From contig NC_056000.1 in NCBI RefSeq assembly GCF_018446385.1, positions 32,132,011-32,196,010 of the forward strand: a DNA stretch of 64,000 bases, given 5' to 3'. The translations under genes and the position numbers were made by a program. This DNA comes from Zingiber officinale. Its lineage: Eukaryota > Streptophyta > Magnoliopsida > Zingiberales > Zingiberaceae. Below the pieces are notes generated by a model. That model was not told the DNA's origin and searched no databases. It saw only the letters and a program-made list of their open reading frames with translations. Positions 20,201 through 31,566 of this stretch are shown in pieces. Each line of letters opens with the position of its first letter. Positions within the stretch are counted from its first letter, which is position 1.

Positions 20201-23076
20201 ATGGTGTTGGACCTTAACTTGGCTTCTTCTAGTGAATCAACAGCCTTTCAAAATAAGACTGACCCCAAGGGTTCTGTGGAGGTGGAAATGGATGATTCTG
20301 GGACAACTAATTCATCCGTCCTTAATGCTGAGGTTTCTGCTGATGTAGCTGAAGAGGACTCTTGCTCAACACGACCTGCAGCTACCTTCAGGTTTGGTAT
20401 CTTGAAGAGCTCTTCGTCAGTAGCAAACAAAATTGAAGTTGAAGAGGAGTGTGAAGAGGATGGAAGTGAAGCCCAACAACCACTTGAATTGATCACCAAG
20501 CAACTCTTTCCTTCAGTGCCTGTGATTCTGGGTGTTTGTCAAGTTCCAGTAACAACTTTGTCTTCATCATCGTGTAAGTTGCCTTTGATGGATCTTACCT
20601 TTAGCCAAGATGATTCATCATCAGGATCACAACCACCATATAACCAGCACCTGCTGCATCAACCACAACAACAGCCAAAGAAGAGTCGCAGAGGGCCAAG
20701 ATCTAAGAGTTCTCAGTACCGTGGAGTTACGTTCTATCGCAGGACTGGGAGATGGGAGTCTCATATCTGGTTTAGCACCTTAATCTTTTTCAATCTTAAT
20801 TCTTCTCCAATGATATCTGAAAATTAATTAAAACTATCTCTTTGGATAGGGACTGTGGGAAGCAAGTGTACTTGGGTAAGCAGTTAGTCTCCCATATCAA
20901 ACGCTAGCTCATTCATACTTATACTGAAAAATAAAAAAAATTCTGATGTTTGCATGTTTTTGCATCTATTTGGACAATATTAGGAGGTTTTGACACTGCT
21001 CATGCTGCTGCAAGGTGAGACCAGTGCTGTTGCTTTCTGTTATTTTCTTTGCCTATTTAGTCAAAGAATATTCAGCATCAGTATCTACTTCCAGGGCATA
21101 TGACCGAGCTGCAATTAAGTTTCGGGGAGCTGATGCTGATATCAATTTCAATCTGAGCGACTATGAAGATCTCAGCCAGGTACCTATAGTGCAAATAAAC
21201 TGAACCTTTTCTTCATTATATTTTTCAATCATTTATATTTTCCTTTTTTATGGATTTGCATTTCATTTTTTAGATGAAAAATATGCCAAAGGAAGAATTT
21301 ATCCATATTCTTCGTCGCCAGAGTACAGGATTCTCTAGAGGAAGTTCAAAATACAGGGGTGTGACCCTTCACAAGTGTGGTCGTTGGGAAGCTCGCATGG
21401 GACAGTTCCTCGGAAAGAAGTATGAAACTTATATTGAGAGTTTTATCCCACAAATTGTTTAAGAAGATAAAGATGACTTCTTGTTTTTGCATGTTTCTTT
21501 GTAGATCTCATTTTGTGGCTTGATTCTTACAATCATTAGTTGTATATTTGCATATGGTGGAACACACTGCATGTTAAGTTATATTTTTAGTAGCTATTGT
21601 TATTTGGCATACACAAGGATCGATGAAAAACCATCCTTTTTTAATGAGAATGCTACGGACAATGTGTAGGTACATATATCTTGGGCTATTTGAAAGTGAA
21701 ATAGAAGCTGCAAGGTCTTTCCTTAGCATGATTTTTTTCAATGCTTATTTTGGGTTCTTCATAATTTTATGTTCATATAATTTTGTTCCACAAATTTCCC
21801 CCTTTCTCTATGTTGTTTCTCCTGATTAGGGCTTACGACAAGGCAGCCATAAAATATAATGGAAGAGAGGCAGCTACCAATTTTGATCCAAGTACCTATG
21901 AAGGGGAAATAGTTCCTGAGGGTGATACTGAGGGTATTCTTCACAAATTTCAATCTCTCTCTAAAATAATTTTATATTTAAGCGCTTCACCGGATAAATT
22001 ACATGGCTTATTGCTTGAATATTTCCAATTTACATGGTCTAGAATTTTCTGAATTGCTTGCAGGACTTGACATCGATCTAAATTTGAGGATTTCTCAACC
22101 ATCTATTCCCATTCCCAGTGGCAACCAATATTCACTTGGTAGCCAGTTGGAAGGTTTCCACATTGACAAGGCAAGTGTTGCACATTGAGATATTTTGTCA
22201 TTCTATCTCACTATTACATTCTCTTGCATTTTTTTTCTCCCTATCCGTTCCTTAATAAATTTTGTTTTGTTCAAAGCAATCTGAGACCACTATGTTTGAT
22301 GAATTTAGCTGCTAAAAACATGTCCAACCTATTTCTGTTTCGTTCTACTAAACAGTCTATATTGGGTTTGAGAGTTATGCAACTAAACATTCAAAATTGC
22401 TCTTCTTTTTCTGCTACTAATTCCTACTAAAAAATTCATGGTAATATCTTGCTCTTCTATTTCATTTTCTCTCAACAAGATTGACTATCCTTCCTTTATT
22501 AAATACCCTTGTAGCCAAATGGTGATGATAAGATATCTTCTCAATCACTAAGGTTAAATTATCTTATGGATCAGGAGATGACTTCGATTCAAATTCACCT
22601 GAACCATTTATGTTAATTGGTAATGTAGTTTGAGAAGGCTATGGTTATATGGTTTTCTAGCACTCAACCTTTTAATTGCACTTCATTTAACTTAAAAAGT
22701 CGAAACTAAATTGATAGCTGCATGATTATCTTTGTAGTCTGAACCAAATTACCCTGAATTATTCCCGTGAGTCATTCTGTATTCTATCGGATATTATGTC
22801 GAGTAAGAATCCTGAGTTATGAGTTTCCCACTAATGCAGGCGAGAGAGAATGACAAGAAGCCTGCGGTTCGTTTCCAAACTCTCCCAATGTGGAGTCAGC
22901 CAACAACTACGCCTTCTCCATTTCCAATGTTCCCTTCTGCAGCATCATCAGGATTCCCTACCAACAAGGTGACAGTTGCTCTTGCTCTGCCACAAACACA
23001 AGCTTCGGCAACTCACCATCTCCTTTCCTCTCATGGTTCCGCACCAAATTACTATTTTGGAAACTCGACTTATTAG
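20201..23076 (+). CDS. AP2-like transcription factor, TOE/RAP2.7 type, nine exons
   Basis: Proposed exons: 20201-20769, 20850-20875, 20984-21014, 21095-21179, 21274-21419, 21670-21714, 21830-21933, 22064-22170 and 22840-23076. Joined they give 1350 nt (449 aa) with no stop. Residues 3-7 LDLNL are an EAR repression motif, and [19 protein letters not shown] (160-178) is the nuclear signal plus the start of AP2 domain 1 (about 171-237). AP2 domain 2 (about 261-320) holds [20 protein letters not shown] and [15 protein letters not shown] second EAR-like motif (DIDLNLRIS) follows it. The miR172 site encodes SAASSGFP. In this family the protein represses flowering and phase-change genes in the nucleus, through TOPLESS-type corepressors. 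Exon 7 could instead end at 21921, in the same phase. Exon 8 ends at a GC donor. All other introns are GT-AG. Confidence 0.88.
22937..22957 (+). promoter_or_regulatory. miR172 target site in the AP2 coding sequence
   Basis: The 21 nt beginning CTGCAGCATCATCA and ending GGATTCC match the conserved miR172 target of the AP2/TOE family, and lie in exon 9 after both AP2 domains as usual. Pairing with miR172 would lower protein output by cleavage or translational block. The last base (C) varies among family members. Confidence 0.92.
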
Positions 23077-24663
23077 AGTCAAACATGGAGCAGATTTGTT
23101 CATCTGACCCAAGAAATGCTCACCCACATCAGTACCAGCAGAGTGAGACATCCCAATTATTTGCCAAAAAATATTACTTGGTGGCATTCGATAAGCTGAA
23201 ACCACCGTTACATGTACTATATTTTATACATCTCTCACAATAAGATTTCAGAGCCTTAAATCTTGATTGGCCATTGCATTTGGTCAGATACAATTTCAAG
23301 TGTGATTTGTCAACTCTTTTCATTTAATTCTACTTCAAATTGTAAGATCACGAGGGCATTTCACCTCTCTCTCTCTAATTTTTTTTTTATTATTATTTCT
23401 GCTGTTTTCCTGCAATTAGCAGTGTAATGCAGACACTGTAAAGGCGTTAATCCAAACAATGCTGGGCATGGATGATGGAACACAGGTAAGCTTTGCCTAC
23501 CTGCTCGCCAATGAAGAAAAGAGACATATTTTGACCTCAATTTTGTGAAACGATTGTATGATTCAGGTACAAATGGAACTTCATTCCAAGCATTTCTCCA
23601 GTATTCCAGTTATCTCAGACAGGTAACTTTACAAAATTCATGCAAAAACTTTATCAAATTTTTTATTCTGCTCTAGATAAACATCCAATCATGATGGAAC
23701 CTTGTCTCATTTTGTAGTCTTGACCAACTACTAGATAATGATCATAAGGTCTTTTGAAAAACATGATTTTTCCTCTCTAGATTCCTTTTGTTGTGTAGTA
23801 CGTCACTGCTTATGGAAGCTATCATATTGTCTATTATATGGTATCCTCTTTGCTGATCATCAATCTCCAGACTGGAAATTGGAGGATGTGTTTCGGTGCC
23901 ATATCAGTGAAAGGGTTTACTTTTTAATAAATTATGATAAACATAATTTAATAGTATTAGAGATGATTATGTGTCTCTTTAATTATTTGATTAGAATAAT
24001 TAAATGTTGGATTCTTTGTACTTCTAAACTACCTGTTGTAGCTAGAACCTTTGTGTAGTCTACTATGAAGTCTCATCAAGTGTGGTAGTAGTCTAATTAG
24101 TTCAATGCGATTAGTAAGGTAATAACCGAATTTGGCAATCAAGATCTGATGATTTATGGTAGGTTAAGGAAAGTAGTAGGGCAAAATGTCATGCACTAAA
24201 AACAAAGATCATTCTGTTTGTTCGCCTAGTCATTAGACATCAAACATTTTGTCGAGCTTAGATCGACATGACTTCAGATGACTAAACTTGTTTAGAAATG
24301 TAGAACACTCGGCAACTTCTTGACTATTAGAGAAAGATGAATAGTATTCTAAGTTGGAAAAATATGCTTATTATTTACATTGTGTTCAAATATTTCAAAG
24401 AAGCTATGAAACCTTGGAAGTTATTTTAATAATTCTCCTTTTTTCTTTTGAATCAAGCTTAAAAAAAAGTTATTACAGCTTAAAATTCTCTACTAATTGA
24501 ATTAGAAAAATATAAGTATGAAAAATAATATGCCAACGCCATACAAAATTGCCAGCATCATGAATATCCAACTACTGCTGCAGTAAATTCCATGCATATT
24601 TCATTGTTAGGGTTAAGGGGGGTAGATTTGTTATAATTGATAAGAAGATTAATTATTGACAGA
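23077..24663 (+). other. AP2 3' region and intergenic DNA
   Basis: The first 500-600 bases may be 3' UTR. Splice-like junctions are visible at ACACAG|GTAAGC (about 23486) and ATTCAG|GTAC (about 23568), so spliced 3' leader exons are possible. After about 24060 the DNA is AT-rich and I see no gene. An open frame at 23738-24058 lacks family features. Confidence 0.5.
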
Positions 24664-24929
24664 CGCATCCTCAGGGTTGGCCCTGACTTTTGGGGGCTCT
24701 TGGGCGAAAAGAGAAAAAAGACCTCTATAAAAAAAATACTAACCTAAACTTTGAATATAGTTTATTAGAAAAACTTGAAAATTAATATATTTAATTTAAA
24801 ATATGGTAAATCCCATATAAAATATATTTCTCAAGATTCTTCAAAAAGTGCAACATTATATAAATATATTTTCTAAATTTCTCCAAAAAGTATAATACTT
24901 ACAAATACAAAAAAAATAAGTATAAAATA

Positions 24930-25350
24930 ATTATTGAAAAAATCTATATCTTCTAGCATTTTGAGAAGTAAAATTATCAATAAGATCTTCAAAATCAAGT
25001 TTTTCTAACAACTCATTTTCAATACATAAAATTGTCAAGCCATTTGCATTCAAATCATGATCATCATTTTCCCTCAATTTTTTCTACTCATTCGTTGCAT
25101 GATTATGATCATTTTCTCTCAATTTTTCTTGCTCATTGATTGCATGATTATTTAGTTTTTCTTGATTACTTGATTGCTATTTATTTGTTGCATGATCATT
25201 TAGTTTTTCTTGACTTTCTTCTTGTAATTCATCGACTGAATCTCCAATTGAAAAGTTAGCTTTAAAAATTTTTACTAAGAACACCTTTATGAGTTTTAAT
25301 AATTTGTTCTACTCTTTTTCTTTTGTTTCTTTTAATACTCCGAGATTGAT
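24930..25350 (-). pseudogene. Remnant of a hAT transposase (zinc-finger MYM/TTF type)
   Basis: The minus strand at about 25350-25255 reads KRNKRKRVEQIIKTHKGVLSK, the basic N-terminal region of TTF-type hAT transposases. At about 25060-24935 it reads NGLTILCIENELLEKLDF, then EDLIDNFTSQNARR and a stop, the usual C-terminal end in this family. Only low-complexity repeats (KLRENDHNHATNE-like) lie between, so the whole catalytic RNase H-like domain is deleted. It cannot be a functional transposase. Confidence 0.65.
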
Positions 25351-25941
25351 ATTTTTTTAAAAATATATTTGTACTACAAATTTTAAGTGTAAAAATAAAA
25401 CATACAAAACCAGTAACAAAACTAACAATGAAACAAACACAAGCAGTGAAAATAATAGTTAAAAGATAATAAAACTTAGTTTGTGCTTAAAGCAATCAAT
25501 ATAATCTATTATATGATGATTAATATTGGGATAATTCATTTAAACTCTTTTAAATTTGTAAAAAAAATCATAAAATATTAACTCCAATATAATATTAAAA
25601 ATCAATATTGAATATTGATGATAAGAAAAAATATAGATAAGTTGGTAAAGTTTATATATTGATGAATGATGATATTGATGAAACTAAAATTTTAATTGGA
25701 GAATAAACTTTTCTAATTTAATTAGAAGAGATTCCAAAGAGAAGACAGGAGGATTAATGTTCAAGATTCATACTTTATTCTTTAAAGTGTTATGACTTAT
25801 GTAAATAAATTAATGTACCATAAATAAAATTTTGGAAAGAGAAAAAAAATCGTTTATTTTCTTTTTTTTTTTTCTTTCTCTTCTTTTTTTAGAATTCTTT
25901 CTTAAATTTTAATAGATTTTTTTACCTTTATTAAAACAATT

Positions 25942-25945
<4 letters not shown>

Positions 25946-25983
<38 letters not shown>
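25946..25983. repeat. (AT)n microsatellite
   Basis: About 36 bp of AT dinucleotides lie in the hAT element. A shorter diverged copy of its flanks (ACCTTTATTAAAA.AAT..AA) recurs right after it. Confidence 0.9.
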
Positions 25984-25986
<3 letters not shown>

Positions 25987-26153
25987 CTTTATTAAAATAA
26001 TCTAATAAAATATATTTTTTAGATTTTTATTAAAACAATTTAATTATATATAATATATATTATATGTACATGTCAAATTTGAGGCCCCTAAACATTAGGG
26101 GCCCTTGATCGTCACCCCTGGTGATATACTTCAGGGTCGGCCCTACGCATCCT

Positions 26154-27005
26154 CTCAGGAAAAAAATCTCTCATACTATTAATCAACTTGACGGTAAACT
26201 ATAAATTAATTCTATGATTTACCTCTTTTAACGTAACCTGACATCTGATATACGTATAATTATCTTTTATTACAATAGAAGAACAATATGTAGTATACAA
26301 TTTTCTTTATGATAGATGTTATCTCTCCTGAAAATTCAGTTAATCTCTGGAGGCAAGAAGATCAGCCTCTGGAGTGACTAAACAAATTGTTTCTTATAGA
26401 CAAGTGAAAACAGTAAAAAATGTGCTAGATCGATCAAAGTCAGGAAATATATGGAATCCAGAGAGTCTATTTCATGCCAGTCAGCATCCTTTAAAGAGAA
26501 TTAATTGTGAAATGGAGAAGGATATTTATTCAATATTGAGGCGACTCAAGATGGGCATTGGGCTGTTTGGGCTGTGCCGCTGACTTCCGGCACAGCAGCG
26601 GCAAAGGTTTTTGGCTGCTGCTGGAGGGAACACGCTGAATGCGGAGAAGAATAAAAAACAGCAATTTATCAAATGCATCTAATTTTCTGAATTGATCAAA
26701 AGATATGTTCTATTTTAATATTTTTCTTTTTATCTTTTCAAATGCACTTCTTATTTTATCCTCATCATAAATCTAACTTTTTTTATATTTTTTTCTCAAT
26801 AATTTTTTTCCTCTTCTCTTTTTCTCTCTCCTATGCATGTGACTTTCTATTTATTTTTTTCTCTTTCCTCTTTCTTCCCTCTTTGCATGGATGAATAACG
26901 TATGCCACCATGGATGAATATATGATAATATTTTATAGGATTTAATTAATTTTTTTATAACATTTAAATATATTTGGAGAGACCATATTAGGTACATGTT
27001 GGGTC
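26154..27005. other. AT-rich spacer
   Basis: I see no gene. A 70-bp GC-rich patch near 26550-26640 (GGCTGCTGCTGG and similar) stands out but has no recognisable coding content. TTATG at 27006-27010 is the target duplication of the next element. Confidence 0.6.
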
Positions 27006-28379
27006 TTATGTGTAACGCCCGCCCTTTCTCTACTGATAGCAAGGGCGACGCTACGTGAAGATACATGCATATGCAATTATTGCAGCGGAAGGAATTAAAT
27101 TTAAGCATATAAACAAAACATGTGAACATGCTAGCATTCATACATATAACCTGATTTAATATCTATTACTTGAAACATGATACATGATTGTTTTTAACTA
27201 GAACATAAAGCGTACCAAATAAGAGGGAATGAACTACTAAACATGTATATCGTTCTCTAAAGGGGCACTTGGTATTTTTTTTTAAGAAAGTTCATGATAA
27301 CTAACATGATAGAGATGCAGGAGTCTAAACACAATTTATGAACAAGAAGGTGGGGTTCGAAGCATAAATCAAGTATCTAATCATTCATCACTTAACAATT
27401 CAAGCATGATGAGAAGGATCTTAACAATTCTCTACTTAAACAAGTGCCTAACATTTCAAGGTTTCATGGAAGCAAAAGAGAGTATAAGTTCACATTAAGC
27501 ATCAACCATCCAAAGCATCAAGTAGAAAAACAAGTTAACATGCAGAACTTAGAATATGTATAAGTCTTAAAACACAAAACAGATCTCTTCCACCATGTCA
27601 CTGTCACACACATCTTTTGTCCCTCCTGCTGCTCTCTTTAGTTTAGCCATTCTTTACCCTTGTCTGCAGTACAAGAAAAGTAAAACTATAAGCACATAGG
27701 CTTAGTAAGATCATTTCCTACTCACAAAAAAAAACATACATCATGAATTAATATAGAGTAGTGACATGTTCATCTAACCAACATATAGCTTTAACATTTG
27801 CATACTAGCATAAAGTAGTGTCATACTCTTTTGGGCGAATCATAAACATAGCATACGAGAGCATAAGCATAAGGTAGTAGCATGTTCATCTAGGCATCAT
27901 AGACATATCACAAGAGAGCATCTTCATGAAGTATAAAAATCAAATAGCATGAAATAAGTATATGCAAAAATGTTCTTTTGAAAACATATATCATATAAAT
28001 ACTTAAACATAAATCTCAACATGAGGGTTCGGCATTATACCACATACATGAATTGCGCGCATCCCTAAATAAATCCGAGGTAGCTAATCCTGAACCTACT
28101 AGGGAACTAGGCTCGTGCTTCGACCTAGCGGCGATGTAGGAGCCCATCCCCTGGACCATGCTTAGGGTCCGGTACAAGCCATACAAAAGTAAAATAGCAT
28201 ATCATGTTCCTTGTCATATCATAGAGAGTGCTCTTAATCTCAACTTATAAGGAAGCAACTCTTAGGCATTTCATCATACATAAGCCTTGCATAAGCATAA
28301 CATGGTGACATAAGGTTCACATATCACATAGCATATCATAGAGAATCATTATCATGCATAGTTGGAGTTTTGAACTTTC

Positions 28380-29077
28380 TACAAACCCTAATTCCATGTC
28401 TTGGCCGAAACCTATAAAGCATGTTTCTAGATTTCTTTTAAGCAACTTTAAGCATGAAACTTTAAACTAATATCACATGATACATGACATAGCAAGTGAG
28501 ACTTTTAGCAAGCATAAATGAGTTTCTAATCCTAATTTCAAGTCTTGGCCGAAACCTATAGAGCATGAATCTAGGTTTCTTTTAAGCAACTTTAAGCATG
28601 AAACTTTAAACTAATATCACATGATACATAGCATAACATAGAAGAAAACATAAGCAAGTCTAGTTGGAACTAAACTTCCCTAAGCCTTTTCATTTCCTTC
28701 TTGGCCGAAACTTACAAGGCATGTCCCTAGGTTTTTAAGCTACATAAATCATGAATAGCATCTTAATAACATCACATAACGTATTATGTATCATGAGAGA
28801 AAGCATAAACAAGTCTCATTGGAGTTTAAACTTCCCTAAGTCTTTTATTTCTTCTTGGCCAAAACTTCAAGAGCATGTTCCTAGGTTTTTAAGTTACATA
28901 AATCATGAATAATATCTTAATAACATCACATAACATTATTAGGTATCATGAGAGAAAACATAAGCAAGTTTCATTGGAGTTTAAACTTCCCCAAGCCTTT
29001 TATTTATTCTTGGCCGAAACTTCAAGGGCATGTTCCTAGGTTTTTTTAGCTACATAAATCATGAATAGCATCTTAAT
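28380..29077 (+). repeat. 155-bp tandem array in the long LTR, left part
   Basis: About five units, each with CTTGGCCGAAAC, GCATGTTCCTAGG, ACATAAATCATGAATAGCAT and CATGAGAGAAA blocks, are spaced 144-157 bp apart. The array is interrupted in mid-unit at 29077 by the copia insertion. Confidence 0.85.
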
Positions 29078-31470
29078 TGTTGGTTGCTACTCGGAAAACC
29101 TATAGGTTCCACTGTACAAAAATTTTGTACAAAGGTCTGAACCTTTTCCTAGCTACCATGTGTTCTTTTAAATTAAATTTTGGATCGCCTGCGGAACTTA
29201 ACAAGTTTGATCCAAAATTTAATCTATTTGTTCTTTTAGGTTTTGACTTGGATCTCCTGCGGAACTTAACACGTTCGACCCAAGTCTCCTTAAGTTATTA
29301 ATTCCATTAAATATTAATTTCCATAAAAGGTTCCCAGTACTGACGTGGCGAGGCACATGGCCTTCTTGGATATGGGAGCAACCACCACCGACTAGACAAA
29401 ACCTTTAATAGAAAGCTAATATTTAATTTCCTAAAATAACTTTAGGTTAACCAAAGAGAACAATCAAATCACAAGGAAAAGAAAGAAACAAAAGAACACA
29501 ACTTCGAAAAAACATATTCGAAATACTAGAACGTAAGCCTCTTGTATTTGGTATTATTTCCATAAATAACTAGCATGATGCGGAAATAGAAATTACTAGT
29601 TATACCTTGTAGAAAAACCTCTTGATCTTCTACCGTATTCCTCTTCTAACCTCGGACGTTGTGTGGGCAACGATCTTCCAAGATGAGAAACCACCAACCA
29701 CCTTCTTCTCCTCCAAGCAAGGTTCGGCCACAAAAGAAAAGCTTTACCAAGGAGAAAAACCAAAATACTAACCAAGCTCCAAGAGATGCTAGCTTTCTCT
29801 CCTTCTTCTTCTTCTTCTCCGAGTAGTATCCGGCCACCACAAGAACTCCAAGGGAGAGGGAGAGGTTTGGCCACCACAAGAGGAAGAGAAGGAGATGATG
29901 GCCGGCCACACCAAGGAACAAAAGAGGGAGAGGAATAATAGATGTTGTATCTTGTGAAGGCACCCTCACCCCTTCTTTTATATTCCTTGGCCTAGGTAAA
30001 TTAGGAAATTTAATTACAATAAATTTTCCTTAATTTCCTTGACATGATTTAATTGAGAAAAATAAAATAATATTTCCCCAATTAAACAATGATGGCCGGC
30101 CAAATCAATAGAAGCAAATTGGACAAGTTTCAATCAACAATTAAAACTTTCCTTATTTGTTTCCGGAAATTTTAAAAAATAAAATTTCTCTTTAAAATCT
30201 CTTCATGGTTAATAAAAGGAAATATCTATAATTTTAATTTTATTAACATGTGAATAATTTTAAAGAGAAAATAAAACATCTCTCCAATCTACAAATAAGG
30301 AAAGAGATCTAATCTCTTTCTTTAATTTTGTAAATCTTTTACAAGAGAGATATTTTAATTTTAATTCTCTTTAAATTAAATCTTCCACATAATAATAAAC
30401 ATTAAAATTAAATTTTCTTTTAATTAATTATGGCGGCCCTACTAGCTTGGGTTCTGCTAGGGCCGCCACCTTAACCAAGCTTAGGCCGGTCCTAGCTTGG
30501 TTCCCAAGCTAGCTTGGCCGGCCCCTTTAGGTGGGTATGAAGGTGGGTATATGTGGGTATAGTACTCTATAAATAAGAGGCTACGATAGGGACCGAGAGG
30601 AGGAATTGGTTTTGGTCTCCGATAAAATTAGCATCCCATGTTCGTCCCGAACACACAACTTAATTTTATCAATGATAATTCATTCCACTAGAGAACTATC
30701 ATTGAACTACCGCACCAATCCCAAATTACATTTTGGGCTCCTTCTTATGAGTGTGTTAGTCTCCCTGTGTTTAAGATATCGAATGTCCACTAATTAAGTG
30801 AGTTAACGACAACTCATTTAATTAATATCTAAGTCCAAGAGTAGTACCACTCAACCTTATTATCATGTCGGACTAAGTCCACTGCAAGGTTTAACATGAC
30901 AATCTTTATGAGCTCCTCTTGAGGACATTATCAACCTAGTATCACTAGGACACAGTTTCCTTCTATAATCAACAACACACACTATGAGTGATACCATTTC
31001 CCAATTTATCGGGTTTATTGATTCATCGAACTAAATCTCACCCATTGATAAATTAAAGAAATAAATATCAAACATATGTGCTTGTTATTATATTAGGATT
31101 AAGAGCACACACTTCCATAATAACCGAGGTCTTTGTTCCTTTATAAAGTCAATATAAAAGAACGACCTCAAATGGTCCTACTCAATACACTCTGAGTGTA
31201 CTAGTGTAATTATATAGTCAAGATAAACTAATACCTAATTACACTACGACCTTCTAATGGTTGGTTCCTTTCCATTCTGGTCGTGAGCTACTGTTTATAA
31301 TTTATAAGGTACTGATAACATCATCTTCTGTATGTGACACCACATACTATGTTATCTACAATATAAATTAAATGAACAACTACAAACAAATGTAGATAAT
31401 TAGACCAAATGTGATTCTTTATTCATAATGAATGTTTACAAAGCTTAGGCTTTCAGTATACACTCCAACA
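29078..31470 (-). repeat. 3' LTR of the copia element
   Basis: It is nearly identical to 36467-38868 but has more small deletions, notably in a GC-rich fold-back segment (about 30430-30530) where the other copy has longer GGCCGGCC-containing arms. A minus-strand TATA box (AATATAAAAG) lies at about 29984-29975. Confidence 0.9.
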
Positions 31471-31483
31471 ACCTCCCACTTAT
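31471..31483 (-). promoter_or_regulatory. Polypurine tract of the copia element
   Basis: The minus strand reads AAGTGGGAGGT directly before the 3' LTR, the expected primer site for plus-strand DNA. Confidence 0.7.
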
Positions 31484-31566
31484 ACTAATGACTAAGCTGC
31501 CATATCTTCTACCATACATCTGATTCCCATTCCTCCACATGCCGATCGAAAGCTTTCGGAAGGGCC

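Larger units (their letters stand above)
24672..26145 (-). mobile_element. Internally deleted hAT transposon
   Basis: The left end CAGGGTTGGCCCTGA and the right end (reverse complement) TAGGGCCGACCCTGA form terminal inverted repeats. The 8-bp target duplication CGCATCCT is exact (24664-24671 and 26146-26153). The minus strand carries pieces of both ends of a hAT transposase with the middle missing. The element lies about 1.6 kb downstream of the AP2 stop codon. Confidence 0.85.

Noticed and set aside
29596-29969. Leu/Trp-rich minus-strand frames duplicated at 36977-37350
   Set aside because: They lie in the LTR downstream of its TATA box and occur identically in both LTRs; they are leader sequence without a domain.
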